Part shown: in pieces, positions 25,112 through 32,558 of the stretch
How positions within the stretch are numbered: position 1 is the stretch's first letter
Layout: each line of letters begins with the position of its first letter
Source of the DNA: Halorubrum sp. Atlit-26R
GTDB lineage: Archaea > Halobacteriota > Halobacteria > Halobacteriales > Haloferacaceae
Assembly (NCBI RefSeq): GCF_003666015.1
Contig: NZ_QPLT01000002.1
Location: 326,859 to 390,858 of the forward strand
Length of the DNA stretch: 64,000 nucleotides
Direction of reading: 5' to 3'
The notes under the pieces: model-generated
What the model was told of the DNA's origin: nothing
Database searches by the model: none
What the model saw: the letters and a program-made list of their open reading frames with translations, nothing else
Made by a program: the position numbers and the translations under genes

Positions 25112-26629
25112 GTGCTCCGGAAGGACCTCCTGCGCGTCTCCCGGGCGGGCGGCGGCTACCGCCCGCAGTTCACCGGCCGGGAACACCGCCCGCTCGCGGC
25201 CCGCGTCCTCGGGACGTTCGAGTCGCACGTCGGCGAGCGGCGCGGCGACCTCGACGACGCGCTGGCGGCGCTGGAGGCCGACGCCGCCGCCCGGAACGGC
25301 GACTTCAAGCTCGTCCGCGGGCTGGCGGCGCTCGTCGAGCGCGAGTGCGAGTTCGAGACGCGCGCGCCGGTCCCGCCGCGCCGCGTCCGGCGGGCCGCGT
25401 TCGAGGCCGCGGAGGCGGTCGGCGTCGCGAGCGAGCCGGACCGGGAGGTCGCGGTCGAGCGCGCGGCCGACGCGCTCGGTATCGAGTCCGAGGCGGTGGA
25501 CGCCTCGCTGTACGCCGACCGCGACGTCAACGAGGTCCTCGTCGACGCCGACGTGCGCTGGGACCCCGACGCCCTCTTGGAGCAGTACGACCTCTCCTTG
25601 GCCCAGACCGCGCTCTTCGACGCCACCGAGGTCCGGGTGCGGTCGAACGACCCGAAGCGGCTCGTCTCCGCCGTCAAGCGACTCCGGTTGATGTACGAGG
25701 TGGAGCAGACCCCCGAGGGCCGCGAACTGGTCGTCACCGGCCCGGACCGGCTGTTCTCGCGCACGCGGCGGTACGGGACCGCCTTCGCGCGGCTGCTCCG
25801 GACCGTCGCGGAGTCGGCGGAGTGGTCGCTGGAGGCGACCATCGACGACCGCGGCCGCGAGCGCACAATGCGCCTCTCGGACGGCGACGTGACGGTGCCG
25901 GACGTCGAGCCCGTCGCGGAGCCCGATTTCGACAGCGGGGTCGAGGCCGACTTCGCCGGGCGCGTCCGCGGGCTCGATCTCGACTGGACCTTGGTGCGCG
26001 AGCCGGAGCCGCTCGAAACCGGGGCGAGCGTGATGATCCCGGACTTCGCATTCGACTACGCCCACGCGGACTTCAGACTCTTCTTCGAGGTGATGGGCTT
26101 CTGGACCCCCGAGTACGTCGACAAGAAGCTCGGCCAGCTCGCGGACGTGGAGGACGTTGACCTGCTGGTCGCCGTCGACGAGAGCCTCGGCGTCGGCGAG
26201 GAGATCGCCGCGCGCGACCACCGCGTCGTCACCTACTCGGGGACGGTGCGCGTGAAGGACGTGGTCGACGTGCTCCGCGAGTACGAGGCCGAGTTCGTCG
26301 CGGACGCGGCCGCCGACCTCCCCGATACCCTCTCGCCCGACGCCGACGCCATCGGCCTTGACAACCTCGCCGACGAGCGCGGCGTGAGCGTCGAGGCGCT
26401 AGCGGACAAGTCGTTCCCCGACCACGAGCGGATCGGGCGGACGCTCGTGCGGCCAGCGGTGATAGAGACGCTCGCCGAGGAAATCGAGGCCGGGATGGCG
26501 CTCTCGGAGGCCGAGGCGGTCCTCGACGACTACGGCGTCGACGACGCGAGCGCCGCGCTCTCGCGGCTGGGGTACCGGGTCGAGTGGGAGGGGCTCGGCG
26601 GCGGGACAGTTCGGGAGAAATCGGTGTAG
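25112..26629 (+). CDS. bax1: Bax1 (DUF790), nuclease partner of archaeal XPB helicase
   Basis: 505 residues, GTG start (LRKDLLRVSRAGGGY is the normal N-terminus of the family). The helical N-terminal region is followed by the nuclease core near 310-360, visible as MIPDFAFDYAHADFRLFFEV and GFWTPEYVDKKL. The family forms a complex with XPB and acts as a structure-specific nuclease in nucleotide excision repair. In many archaea xpb is adjacent; no helicase gene is present in this window. The gene is bracketed by outward-pointing repeat copies B and C. Confidence 0.9.
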   Translation: MLRKDLLRVSRAGGGYRPQFTGREHRPLAARVLGTFESHVGERRGDLDDALAALEADAAARNGDFKLVRGLAALVERECEFETRAPVPPRRVRRAAFEAAEAVGVASEPDREVAVERAADALGIESEAVDASLYADRDVNEVLVDADVRWDPDALLEQYDLSLAQTALFDATEVRVRSNDPKRLVSAVKRLRLMYEVEQTPEGRELVVTGPDRLFSRTRRYGTAFARLLRTVAESAEWSLEATIDDRGRERTMRLSDGDVTVPDVEPVAEPDFDSGVEADFAGRVRGLDLDWTLVREPEPLETGASVMIPDFAFDYAHADFRLFFEVMGFWTPEYVDKKLGQLADVEDVDLLVAVDESLGVGEEIAARDHRVVTYSGTVRVKDVVDVLREYEAEFVADAAADLPDTLSPDADAIGLDNLADERGVSVEALADKSFPDHERIGRTLVRPAVIETLAEEIEAGMALSEAEAVLDDYGVDDASAALSRLGYRVEWEGLGGGTVREKSV

Positions 26630-26647
26630 CGTATTTAAATAAGTGCT

Positions 26648-26906
26648 GTGGCGCGTGCCGATGAGCGCCCGAAGGGCGCGAATCGCACGCGCGAGGGAGT
26701 CAGTCGCCGGAGCGAAGCGACGGCGACTGACGAGGCTGGGGAGGCGTGAGGCTGCGGTGCTGTGCGGGCGGGCGGGACTCAAAGGGGCAGCCGCGAGGCG
26801 GGCGCAGGCGACGTAAGGACCGCAGGGCAGGAGCGAGCGAAGCGAGCGACCAACCGAGGACCGCAGCGAGCGTGCGCCCGCCTCGCGGCTGGGGCTTTGG
26901 AGGTGT
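26648..26906 (+). ncRNA. structured repeat element, copy C (possible ncRNA)
   Basis: Same block order as copies A and B: GTGGCGCGTGCC (26648-26659), GCACGCGCGAGGGA (26685-26698), the 21-nt block (26731-26751), GCGGGACTCAAAGGGGCAG (26772-26790), and CCTCGCGGCTGGGGCTTTGG at 26881-26900. Inner hairpin GCGCCC-GAA-GGGCGC (26665-26679); second hairpin with an 11-bp stem at 26699-26709/26721-26731. A TATTTAAAT box lies at 26632-26640, just before the first block. It begins 18 bp after the bax1 stop. This is the most compact copy. Transcription is inferred. Confidence 0.5.
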
Positions 26907-27110
26907 TCTCCGTCGATCCACATTCCGTCATTTATAAGCGAACGGCTGGGACTTTGGCGGTGTTCAACGCCGTCCCGTAGTCAATTATTTATAAGGAAGC
27001 GACCGTGGCTTTGGTGGTGTTCACCGCCGGTCCGTGAGCGGCTATTTATAAACGATCGATTGGGGTTTGAGAAGTGTTCTCCGCCGATCCGCGATCAGTC
27101 ATTTATAAGC
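26887..27110 (+). repeat. four tandem 57-bp units, each ending in a TATA-like box
   Basis: Unit anchors CTTTGG fall at 26895, 26952 and 27009, with a diverged fourth unit (TGTTC aligned at 27075). TTTATA boxes fall at 26931, 26988, 27045 and 27102, all exactly 57 bp apart. Units share GGCTGGGNCTTTGGNGGTGT, then a CG-rich stretch, then the box. The sequence between the boxes varies, so selection or copying has kept period and box. They run towards the 3' end of the convergent gene at 27138. Confidence 0.85.
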
Positions 27111-27137
27111 AGTAAAGCGACATGTGAACGCGATCCG

Positions 27138-27680
27138 TCACTCCACGACGGGCAGGTCGGCCCGACTGCCTTTCGGGACCACGGAGCGCAGTTCGTCGTA
27201 TAAATACAGCCCCACCCCGATCGGCACGCTTTCACCGGCAACACGGTGCGTCGCGATCAGGTACCCCCAGTCACCGTCCCACTCCGGCAACTCCTGATCT
27301 TCTCCCGCGGCGAACCGAGACGCCTGCTCGGGGTCCAGTTCGATCACGTTCTTCGTCGCGCGCGATCCGAACCGCGAGACCGCCCGGCCGGTCGGCTTCC
27401 AGTGCTCCTGTCGCGTCCGGAGGAACGTCATCCCGACGGCCTCCACCTCGCTCGGGTCGGTCGCCTCGCCGTTGAAGATCCAGATCTTTCCGGCCCCTTT
27501 CTCCCAGAAGCTGTATTCCTCGAACACCTCTCGCCCGATCCCGAACCGCTCGTCCCACCAGTCGAGGACTTCCGCGCGGCTCGCCCGGCCCTCGACCTCG
27601 CGGTCGGCGGGGGTCTCGGGGAGGCGATCGAACTGCTGCCCGTCGTTGGTGGGTGCCGCTCCCGATTCGTCGTCGCTCAT
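27138..27680 (-). CDS. PUA-like RNA-binding partner of the adjacent m5C methyltransferase
   Basis: 180 residues. The first 25 are polar and acidic. The rest resembles the C-terminal PUA-like domain of NOL1/NOP2/Fmu-type methylases (GMTFLRTRQEHWKPT, RFGSRATKNVIEL, SVPIGVGLYLYDELRSVVPKG). Its start codon overlaps the stop of the methyltransferase gene (ATGA), and the two are read on the same strand, so they probably work together: this protein would position RNA for the catalytic protein. A separate gene for this domain is the notable point. Confidence 0.75.
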   Translation of the reverse strand: MSDDESGAAPTNDGQQFDRLPETPADREVEGRASRAEVLDWWDERFGIGREVFEEYSFWEKGAGKIWIFNGEATDPSEVEAVGMTFLRTRQEHWKPTGRAVSRFGSRATKNVIELDPEQASRFAAGEDQELPEWDGDWGYLIATHRVAGESVPIGVGLYLYDELRSVVPKGSRADLPVVE

Positions 27681-28624
27681 GCGGCCACCTCGCCGTCGCT
27701 CGCGCTCTCGTCTTCCTCCCCGCCCACGCGCAGTTTCGCGCAGAAGAACCCGCCCGTGTCGTTCCGGTGGGGGTAGATGCGCTGCGCGCGCGTCACCGAC
27801 TCGTCGTAGGTCTCGCCCTCCCACTCGGTGACGCCTGGATCCGTCTCAAGCGGCAGGTCGAAGTCGACGAGTTCGCAGTCCTCCTCGCCGAGGACGTGGT
27901 CGAGGACGGCCTCGTTCTCCTCCGGCGCGAACGTACACGTCGAGTAGACGACGACGCCGCCCGGGCGAGTCGCCTGGACGGCCCGGGCCAGGATCCCCTT
28001 CTGGATCCCCGCGACCGCGTCGACGTGGCCGAGCGTCCACTGGTCTAAGACGTCCGGGTTCTTCCGGCAGGTGCCCTCACAGGAGCAGGGCGCGTCGACC
28101 AAGGCGCGGTCGAACTCGTCGAACGCGAGCGGCTTCGTCGAGAAGTTGCGGGCGTCCTGGTTCGTGACGATCGTATTCGTGATCCCGAGGCGCTCGGCGT
28201 TGTGCCGGAGCGCGGAGAGCCGCCCGAGGTTGTTGTCGTTGGCGACGACGGTCCCCTCGTCGTCCATCGCGTCCGCGATCTGGGTCGTCTTGCTGCCGGG
28301 GGCCGCGCAGGCGTCCCAGACGCGCTCGTCCGGCCGCGGGTCGAGCGCGAGCCCGGGAAGCACGGACACCTCCTCCTGTCCGTGCGTCCAGCCGTGGACG
28401 TACGGCCAGTTGCCGCCGGGGTTCCCGTCCGGGAGCCGGAAGAGGCCGTCATGCCAGTCGACCGGCTCGTAGGCGACGCCCGCCTCGTCGAACGCCTCGC
28501 GGACGCGGGCCGGGGAGGCCGCGATGCCGTTCGTGCGCACGACCGAGGGGAGGGGCCGGTCGCACGCCGCCCGGAACGCGTCGACGTCGTCGACGAGCGG
28601 CTCGTATCGGTCGAGCGGGTTCAT
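27677..28624 (-). CDS. NOL1/NOP2/Sun-family tRNA/rRNA cytosine-C5 methyltransferase
   Basis: 315 residues. SAM-binding motif I DACAAPGSKTTQIAD, motif IV DAPCSCEGTCRKNPD and motif VI VYSTCTF are visible; the two conserved Cys in motifs IV and VI are the release and nucleophilic residues. RIYPHRNDTGGFFCAKL ends the catalytic domain, and no PUA domain follows in the same chain. Start chosen at ATG 28624. The target nucleotide cannot be told from sequence. Translationally coupled to the PUA-like gene. Confidence 0.92.
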   Translation of the reverse strand: MNPLDRYEPLVDDVDAFRAACDRPLPSVVRTNGIAASPARVREAFDEAGVAYEPVDWHDGLFRLPDGNPGGNWPYVHGWTHGQEEVSVLPGLALDPRPDERVWDACAAPGSKTTQIADAMDDEGTVVANDNNLGRLSALRHNAERLGITNTIVTNQDARNFSTKPLAFDEFDRALVDAPCSCEGTCRKNPDVLDQWTLGHVDAVAGIQKGILARAVQATRPGGVVVYSTCTFAPEENEAVLDHVLGEEDCELVDFDLPLETDPGVTEWEGETYDESVTRAQRIYPHRNDTGGFFCAKLRVGGEEDESASDGEVAA

Positions 28625-28749
28625 GCCCGTCCTTTCGGGGCAGGCCGTTAGACGGTTTCGGGACTCGCGCGCGGTCGCCGCGCGCCGCACCTGTACGCGG
28701 AACTGCCCCGCGCAGCACTTTTAGGTCCGCCCCGGGCGTAGGGCCGCGC

Positions 28750-29490
28750 ATGGCACGTATCTCCGTCCTCGACGACGACGTCTCGCCGGACGAGCCCACC
28801 CTGATCGAGGGGTTCCCCGGCGTCGGCCTCGTCGGGAAGATCGCGACCGACCACCTGATCGACGTCCACGGGATGACCCACTACGCGAACGTCCACTGCG
28901 ACGGGCTCCCGCCGGTGGCCGTCTACCGCGAGTCCGAGACGGCCGCGACGACGCCCGTGCGGCTGTACGCGGACCCCGAGAACGACCTCGTCGCGCTCCG
29001 CAGCGACGTGCCCGTCAACCCGGCCGCGGCGACGGAGGTCGCGGCGTGCGTCGGCTCGTGGTTCGACGAGGCCGACCTGTTCCCGATCTTCCTGTCGGGG
29101 CTCGGCCGCGAGAAGGACGAGGCGCCCCCGAGCCTGTACGGGATCGCGACCGGCGACGGCGCCGAGGCGCTGGCCCGGGCCGAGGTGTCCGAACCGTCCG
29201 AGTCCGGGCTCGTCTCCGGGCCCACGGGCGCGATGCTCGCGGCGGCGCTCGAAAACGACCGCGACGCGGTCGGGCTCGTCGTCGAGTCCGACCCGCAGTT
29301 CCCCGACCCCGAGGCGGCGCGGGTGCTCATCGCCGACGGCATCGACCCGATCGCCGGGATCGAGACGCCGACCGACGGGCTCGTCGAGCAGGCGACGGAG
29401 ATCCGGAACGCGAAGCAACAGCTCGCCGAGCAGATGCGACAGGCGAACGAGGAGAGCTCGCAGGCCGAGCCGCTCAAGATGTTCCAGTAG
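28750..29490 (+). CDS. PAC2-family protein (proteasome-assembly-chaperone-like)
   Basis: 246 residues. PAC2 signature at the start: PTLIEGFPGVGLVGKIATDHLI, shown here as PTLIEGFPGVGLVGKIA; SGPTGAMLAAALE and ETPTDGLVEQATEI further on. The last 35 residues form a Gln/Glu-rich helix (NAKQQLAEQMRQANEE). Archaeal members are related to eukaryotic proteasome assembly chaperones, but their own role is not settled. A TTTTAGG box at 28719 lies about 30 bp upstream. Confidence 0.87.
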   Translation: MARISVLDDDVSPDEPTLIEGFPGVGLVGKIATDHLIDVHGMTHYANVHCDGLPPVAVYRESETAATTPVRLYADPENDLVALRSDVPVNPAAATEVAACVGSWFDEADLFPIFLSGLGREKDEAPPSLYGIATGDGAEALARAEVSEPSESGLVSGPTGAMLAAALENDRDAVGLVVESDPQFPDPEAARVLIADGIDPIAGIETPTDGLVEQATEIRNAKQQLAEQMRQANEESSQAEPLKMFQ

Positions 29491-29520
29491 CGCGACCCCT
29501 CGCACTGGCGGCGGGGCGCG

Positions 29521-30903
29521 CTATCGACCACTCTCGTCGTCGCCGCCCTCTAACTCGTCGAGGATCGGCCGGTACTTCAGCTGGACCTCGTCCCACTCGC
29601 GGTCGGGGTCGGAGTCGGAGACGATCCCCACGCCGGCGAACAGCGTCGCGCGCCGCCGGCTCGCGACGGCCGAGCGGATCGCGACCGCGAACGCGCCGTT
29701 GCCCGCGGCGTCGATCCAGCCGACCGGGGCGGCGTACCAGCCGCGGTCGAACGGCTCCGTCTCGCGGATCGTCGCCAGCGCGCGGTCCGGCGGCAGCCCG
29801 CCGACCGCGGGGGTCGGATGGAGCGCCTCGACGAGATCGAGGACGTGGCGGTCCGCGTCGAGCTCGGCGGTGATCGGGGTGTGGAGGTGCTGGACCGTCG
29901 CGAGCCGCCGGACGCGGCGCTCGCCCGCGGAGACCGACGCCGCGAACGGCTCCAACTGGTCGCGGACCGTCTCCGCGACGAGCTCGTGTTCGTGGACGTT
30001 CTTCTCGTCGTCGAGGAGCTCCCGCGCGAGCCACTCGTCCTCGCTCGGCGTCTCCCCGCGACCGGTCGTCCCGGCGAGCGCGTCGGTCTCGACGGTGCGG
30101 CCGCGGAGCGAGACCAACCGCTCCGGCGTGGCGCCGAAGAAGGCGCTCTCGCCGCCGTCCGGCTCGAACCAGTAGCGGTGACAGTCCGGGTACTTCTCCG
30201 CGAGGCGTTCGAGCGTCGCCGCGCGCGGGAAGTCGGCCGCGAGGTCGGCCTCGAGCGCCTGCGCCAACACCACCTTCCGGAGGTCGCCGTCGCGGATCCG
30301 GTCGACCGCGGCGCCGACGCTCTCGCGCCACGCCTCGCGGCTCGTCGTCCGGCGGCTCTCGAGGATGCCCGGACGGGGCGGCCGAGAGGCGGCCGCGCTC
30401 TCGCCCGCCTCCCCGGAGTCGCGTCGGTCGAGCGCGGCGAACCGGTCGACCTCGCGCGCCAAGCGGTCCTCGACGGCGGACACGTCGGCGTCGGGGGCGA
30501 CCGCGTTGACGGTGAGCCACGCGCCGTTGTCCGCTATCGTCAGCTGGACCCGCGGTAACACGAACCGCGCCTCCGGAAACGGCCCCCACGGGTCGCCGTC
30601 GCAGGCGCCCTCGTGGAAGGCGAACCCCCCGAAGACGCGGGGACGGGCCGCCTCGGTGCCCGCGTGGACGTCGCCCGACTCGAACAGCTCGGTCGCTGCC
30701 TCCCGGATCGCCCCGAACCGGTCGCCGCCGTCGGCGGTGAGCGTCGCCGCCGCGCCGCCGCCGAGCACCAGCGCGTCGTCGGGCGCGCTCCAGGTCGTGC
30801 GCGGCGACGGGAGCGTTTCGAACGCCGCCGCGAACGCCGGTTCGTCGATCGCCGTGGTCCGGCTGACCAGCGGCGGCGACGACCGAGAGCGCGCCCGTTC
30901 CAT
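29521..30903 (-). CDS. menF: MenF, isochorismate synthase
   Basis: 460 residues, chorismate-binding fold. Seen: LRKVVLAQALEADL, GGESAFFGATPERLV, TDALAGTTGRG, DEKNVHEHELV, VQHLHTPI, LHPTPAVGG and EVQLKYRPIL at the C-terminus. It makes isochorismate for menaquinone. MenE is 6.5 kb away on the other strand, and other men genes are not in the window. The N-terminal half is poorly conserved and acidic, as usual. Confidence 0.92.
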   Translation of the reverse strand: MERARSRSSPPLVSRTTAIDEPAFAAAFETLPSPRTTWSAPDDALVLGGGAAATLTADGGDRFGAIREAATELFESGDVHAGTEAARPRVFGGFAFHEGACDGDPWGPFPEARFVLPRVQLTIADNGAWLTVNAVAPDADVSAVEDRLAREVDRFAALDRRDSGEAGESAAASRPPRPGILESRRTTSREAWRESVGAAVDRIRDGDLRKVVLAQALEADLAADFPRAATLERLAEKYPDCHRYWFEPDGGESAFFGATPERLVSLRGRTVETDALAGTTGRGETPSEDEWLARELLDDEKNVHEHELVAETVRDQLEPFAASVSAGERRVRRLATVQHLHTPITAELDADRHVLDLVEALHPTPAVGGLPPDRALATIRETEPFDRGWYAAPVGWIDAAGNGAFAVAIRSAVASRRRATLFAGVGIVSDSDPDREWDEVQLKYRPILDELEGGDDESGR

Positions 30904-31003
30904 GCGTATCGAATGGGGACCGGGGACCCTTTATCCTGACTATCGGGGCGGAGCGGACGGGGGAGATCAGACGGCAGGGCGGAGGGGCTTCAGCGCCGAG
31001 CGA

Positions 31004-31618
31004 TCAGCTGTACCGCTCCTCGTTCCAGGGGTTCGCCGTGTCGCTGTACCCGCGCTTCTCCCAGTAGCCGAGCTCGGGCTCGGTGAGGAACTCCACGCCC
31101 GAGACCCACTTCGCTCCCTTGTACGCGTACTTGTGGGGGGTGACGACGCGGATCGGGCCGCCGTGGTCGGCCGGGAGGTCGTCGCCGTCGAAGCCGTACG
31201 CGAGCTGGACGCCCGGCTTCGTACACTCGTCGAGCGGGAGGTCGGTGGTGTACCCGTCCAGCGAGTGGAACAGCACGTGTTCGGCGTCGTCGCGGACGCC
31301 CGCAAGCTCGGCCAGGTCCGCGAACGCGACCCCGGTGAACTCGCAGTCGAACTTGCTCCACCCCGTCACGCAGTGGAAATCTTGTCGCTGGGTGACGGCC
31401 GGGAGCTCGCGGAACTCGTCGAGCGTGAACGAGCGCGGCTCCTCGACGGCGCCCCAAACTTCGAGCTCGAACGTTTCCGGGTCCCACGACGGCGTTCCGC
31501 TCTTCGAGAGGACCGGGAAGCCGTCGGTCTCGCGCTGTCCCGGCGGGAGCCGGTCGTCGCCGTACTCGCGGTAGAGGTCGGTGAGGTCCTCGGCGGCCTC
31601 GACGCCGGACTCTGTCAT
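31004..31618 (-). CDS. sulfite-oxidase-like molybdopterin-dependent oxidoreductase
   Basis: 204 residues, the catalytic domain only. The Mo-coordinating cysteine is in RQDFHCVTGWS; GGPIRVVTPHKYAYKGAKWV and GYWEKRGYSDTANPW are typical. There is no signal peptide and no dimerisation domain, so it is of the short YedY-like type but predicted cytoplasmic. The electron acceptor is unknown. It stands alone downstream of menF on the same strand. Confidence 0.9.
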   Translation of the reverse strand: MTESGVEAAEDLTDLYREYGDDRLPPGQRETDGFPVLSKSGTPSWDPETFELEVWGAVEEPRSFTLDEFRELPAVTQRQDFHCVTGWSKFDCEFTGVAFADLAELAGVRDDAEHVLFHSLDGYTTDLPLDECTKPGVQLAYGFDGDDLPADHGGPIRVVTPHKYAYKGAKWVSGVEFLTEPELGYWEKRGYSDTANPWNEERYS

Positions 31619-31860
31619 GCGGTTCGGTTCGGCCCGGACCGACGTATGAATGTCGCTCTCGGAGACGGTCGGGCGTCAGAGCGCGCCGCGCTCGACGGGA
31701 ACGCCCCCGGCGCCGGAAGGAGTGCGGCCCGGGTTCGTATATCTCTAACGCGTATTTAGAAGATCAAAAATGAACTTTTGAGTCTTCGTTTTGAGTTTTT
31801 GAATCCACGTATCTCCGACGCCAATTTTATATACGCCATGCCACAAGACCCGGACAGCAA
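31619..31860 (+). promoter_or_regulatory. AT-rich promoter region of the ribbon-helix-helix gene
   Basis: The stretch 31739-31835 is strikingly AT-rich for this genome. A strong TATA box TTTTATATA at 31825-31833 lies 28-36 bp before the ATG, implying a leaderless message. No operator symmetry that I trust is seen. Confidence 0.7.
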
Positions 31861-32076
31861 ATGCCACGAGTGAAGATAACCGTGCCGGAGCATCTGGAGA
31901 TGCAGATCGCCCAGATGGTCGAGGAGGGAGAGTTCCTCAACCGGGAGGAGGCGGTCGAGGAGCTGCTGTCGACTGGCATCAAGGCGTACAAGACGAGCGG
32001 TCCCCGGGACGACGACGACTCCAACGGGTTCGAGGACGAGGGGATGATGGGCCACGAAGACGAGTACGTCTTCTGA
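31861..32076 (+). CDS. small ribbon-helix-helix (CopG-like) protein
   Basis: 71 residues. PRVKITVPEHLEMQIAQMV, then FLNREEAVEELLSTGI, fits a ribbon-helix-helix DNA-binding domain; the C-terminal 25 residues are acidic with two Met (GMMGHEDEYVF). Probably a transcriptional regulator. Its strong leaderless promoter suggests high expression. It precedes the UPF0058 gene by 94 bp. Confidence 0.82.
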   Translation: MPRVKITVPEHLEMQIAQMVEEGEFLNREEAVEELLSTGIKAYKTSGPRDDDDSNGFEDEGMMGHEDEYVF

Positions 32077-32170
32077 GCGACCGACCTCCGCAGCTGAGGT
32101 CCCCGCGGCGCAGAACCGTGCGTACCCCCCTCAACAACCCTTATAGGGCTTACATCCCGTATCCGTGGAT

Positions 32171-32449
32171 ATGCACAAGGACGAGCTGCTCGAACTCCAC
32201 GAACAGATGGTGACGATTATGGAACACTTCCGCGCGCAGGAGACCGTCGACGGCTCGCTGTTCGACCCCTACGACGAGCTCGACGTCGACCCCTCGCACG
32301 TCCACAAGTCGAAGAGCGAGCACAAACACGCCGTGTTCGTCCTCGGTAACGCCTTGGCGAACGCGATGAGCGAAGACGAGTTCTCGCCCGCCGGCCGCGT
32401 CGGCAAGCGGATGGAGGAGCTCGCCGACGACGCCGAGAACAAGATCTGA
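32171..32449 (+). CDS. UPF0058 family protein, paralogue 1
   Basis: 92 residues. Family pattern: MHKDELLELHEQM at the start, a His-rich centre (VHKSKSEHKHAVFVLG) and a helical end. Start chosen at ATG 32171; a TTATAG box at 32140-32145 lies 25-30 bp upstream. A second member occurs at 57459-57692. The family is a short, all-helical, function-unknown archaeal protein. Confidence 0.88.
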   Translation: MHKDELLELHEQMVTIMEHFRAQETVDGSLFDPYDELDVDPSHVHKSKSEHKHAVFVLGNALANAMSEDEFSPAGRVGKRMEELADDAENKI

Positions 32450-32558
32450 GGCCGAAGGCTCCGGTCACCGGTCGAGGCGCGCTCTCCCTCCTATTTCGAA
32501 CTCGACGCGACGCACCGGACCCCCGTATTGATGTGTGCGCGGCCCCCTCGAACCCCAC

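Noticed and set aside
26887..27110. CRISPR array
   Set aside because: The 57-bp units are directly adjacent with no unique spacers, the whole unit is repeated, and no cas genes are present.
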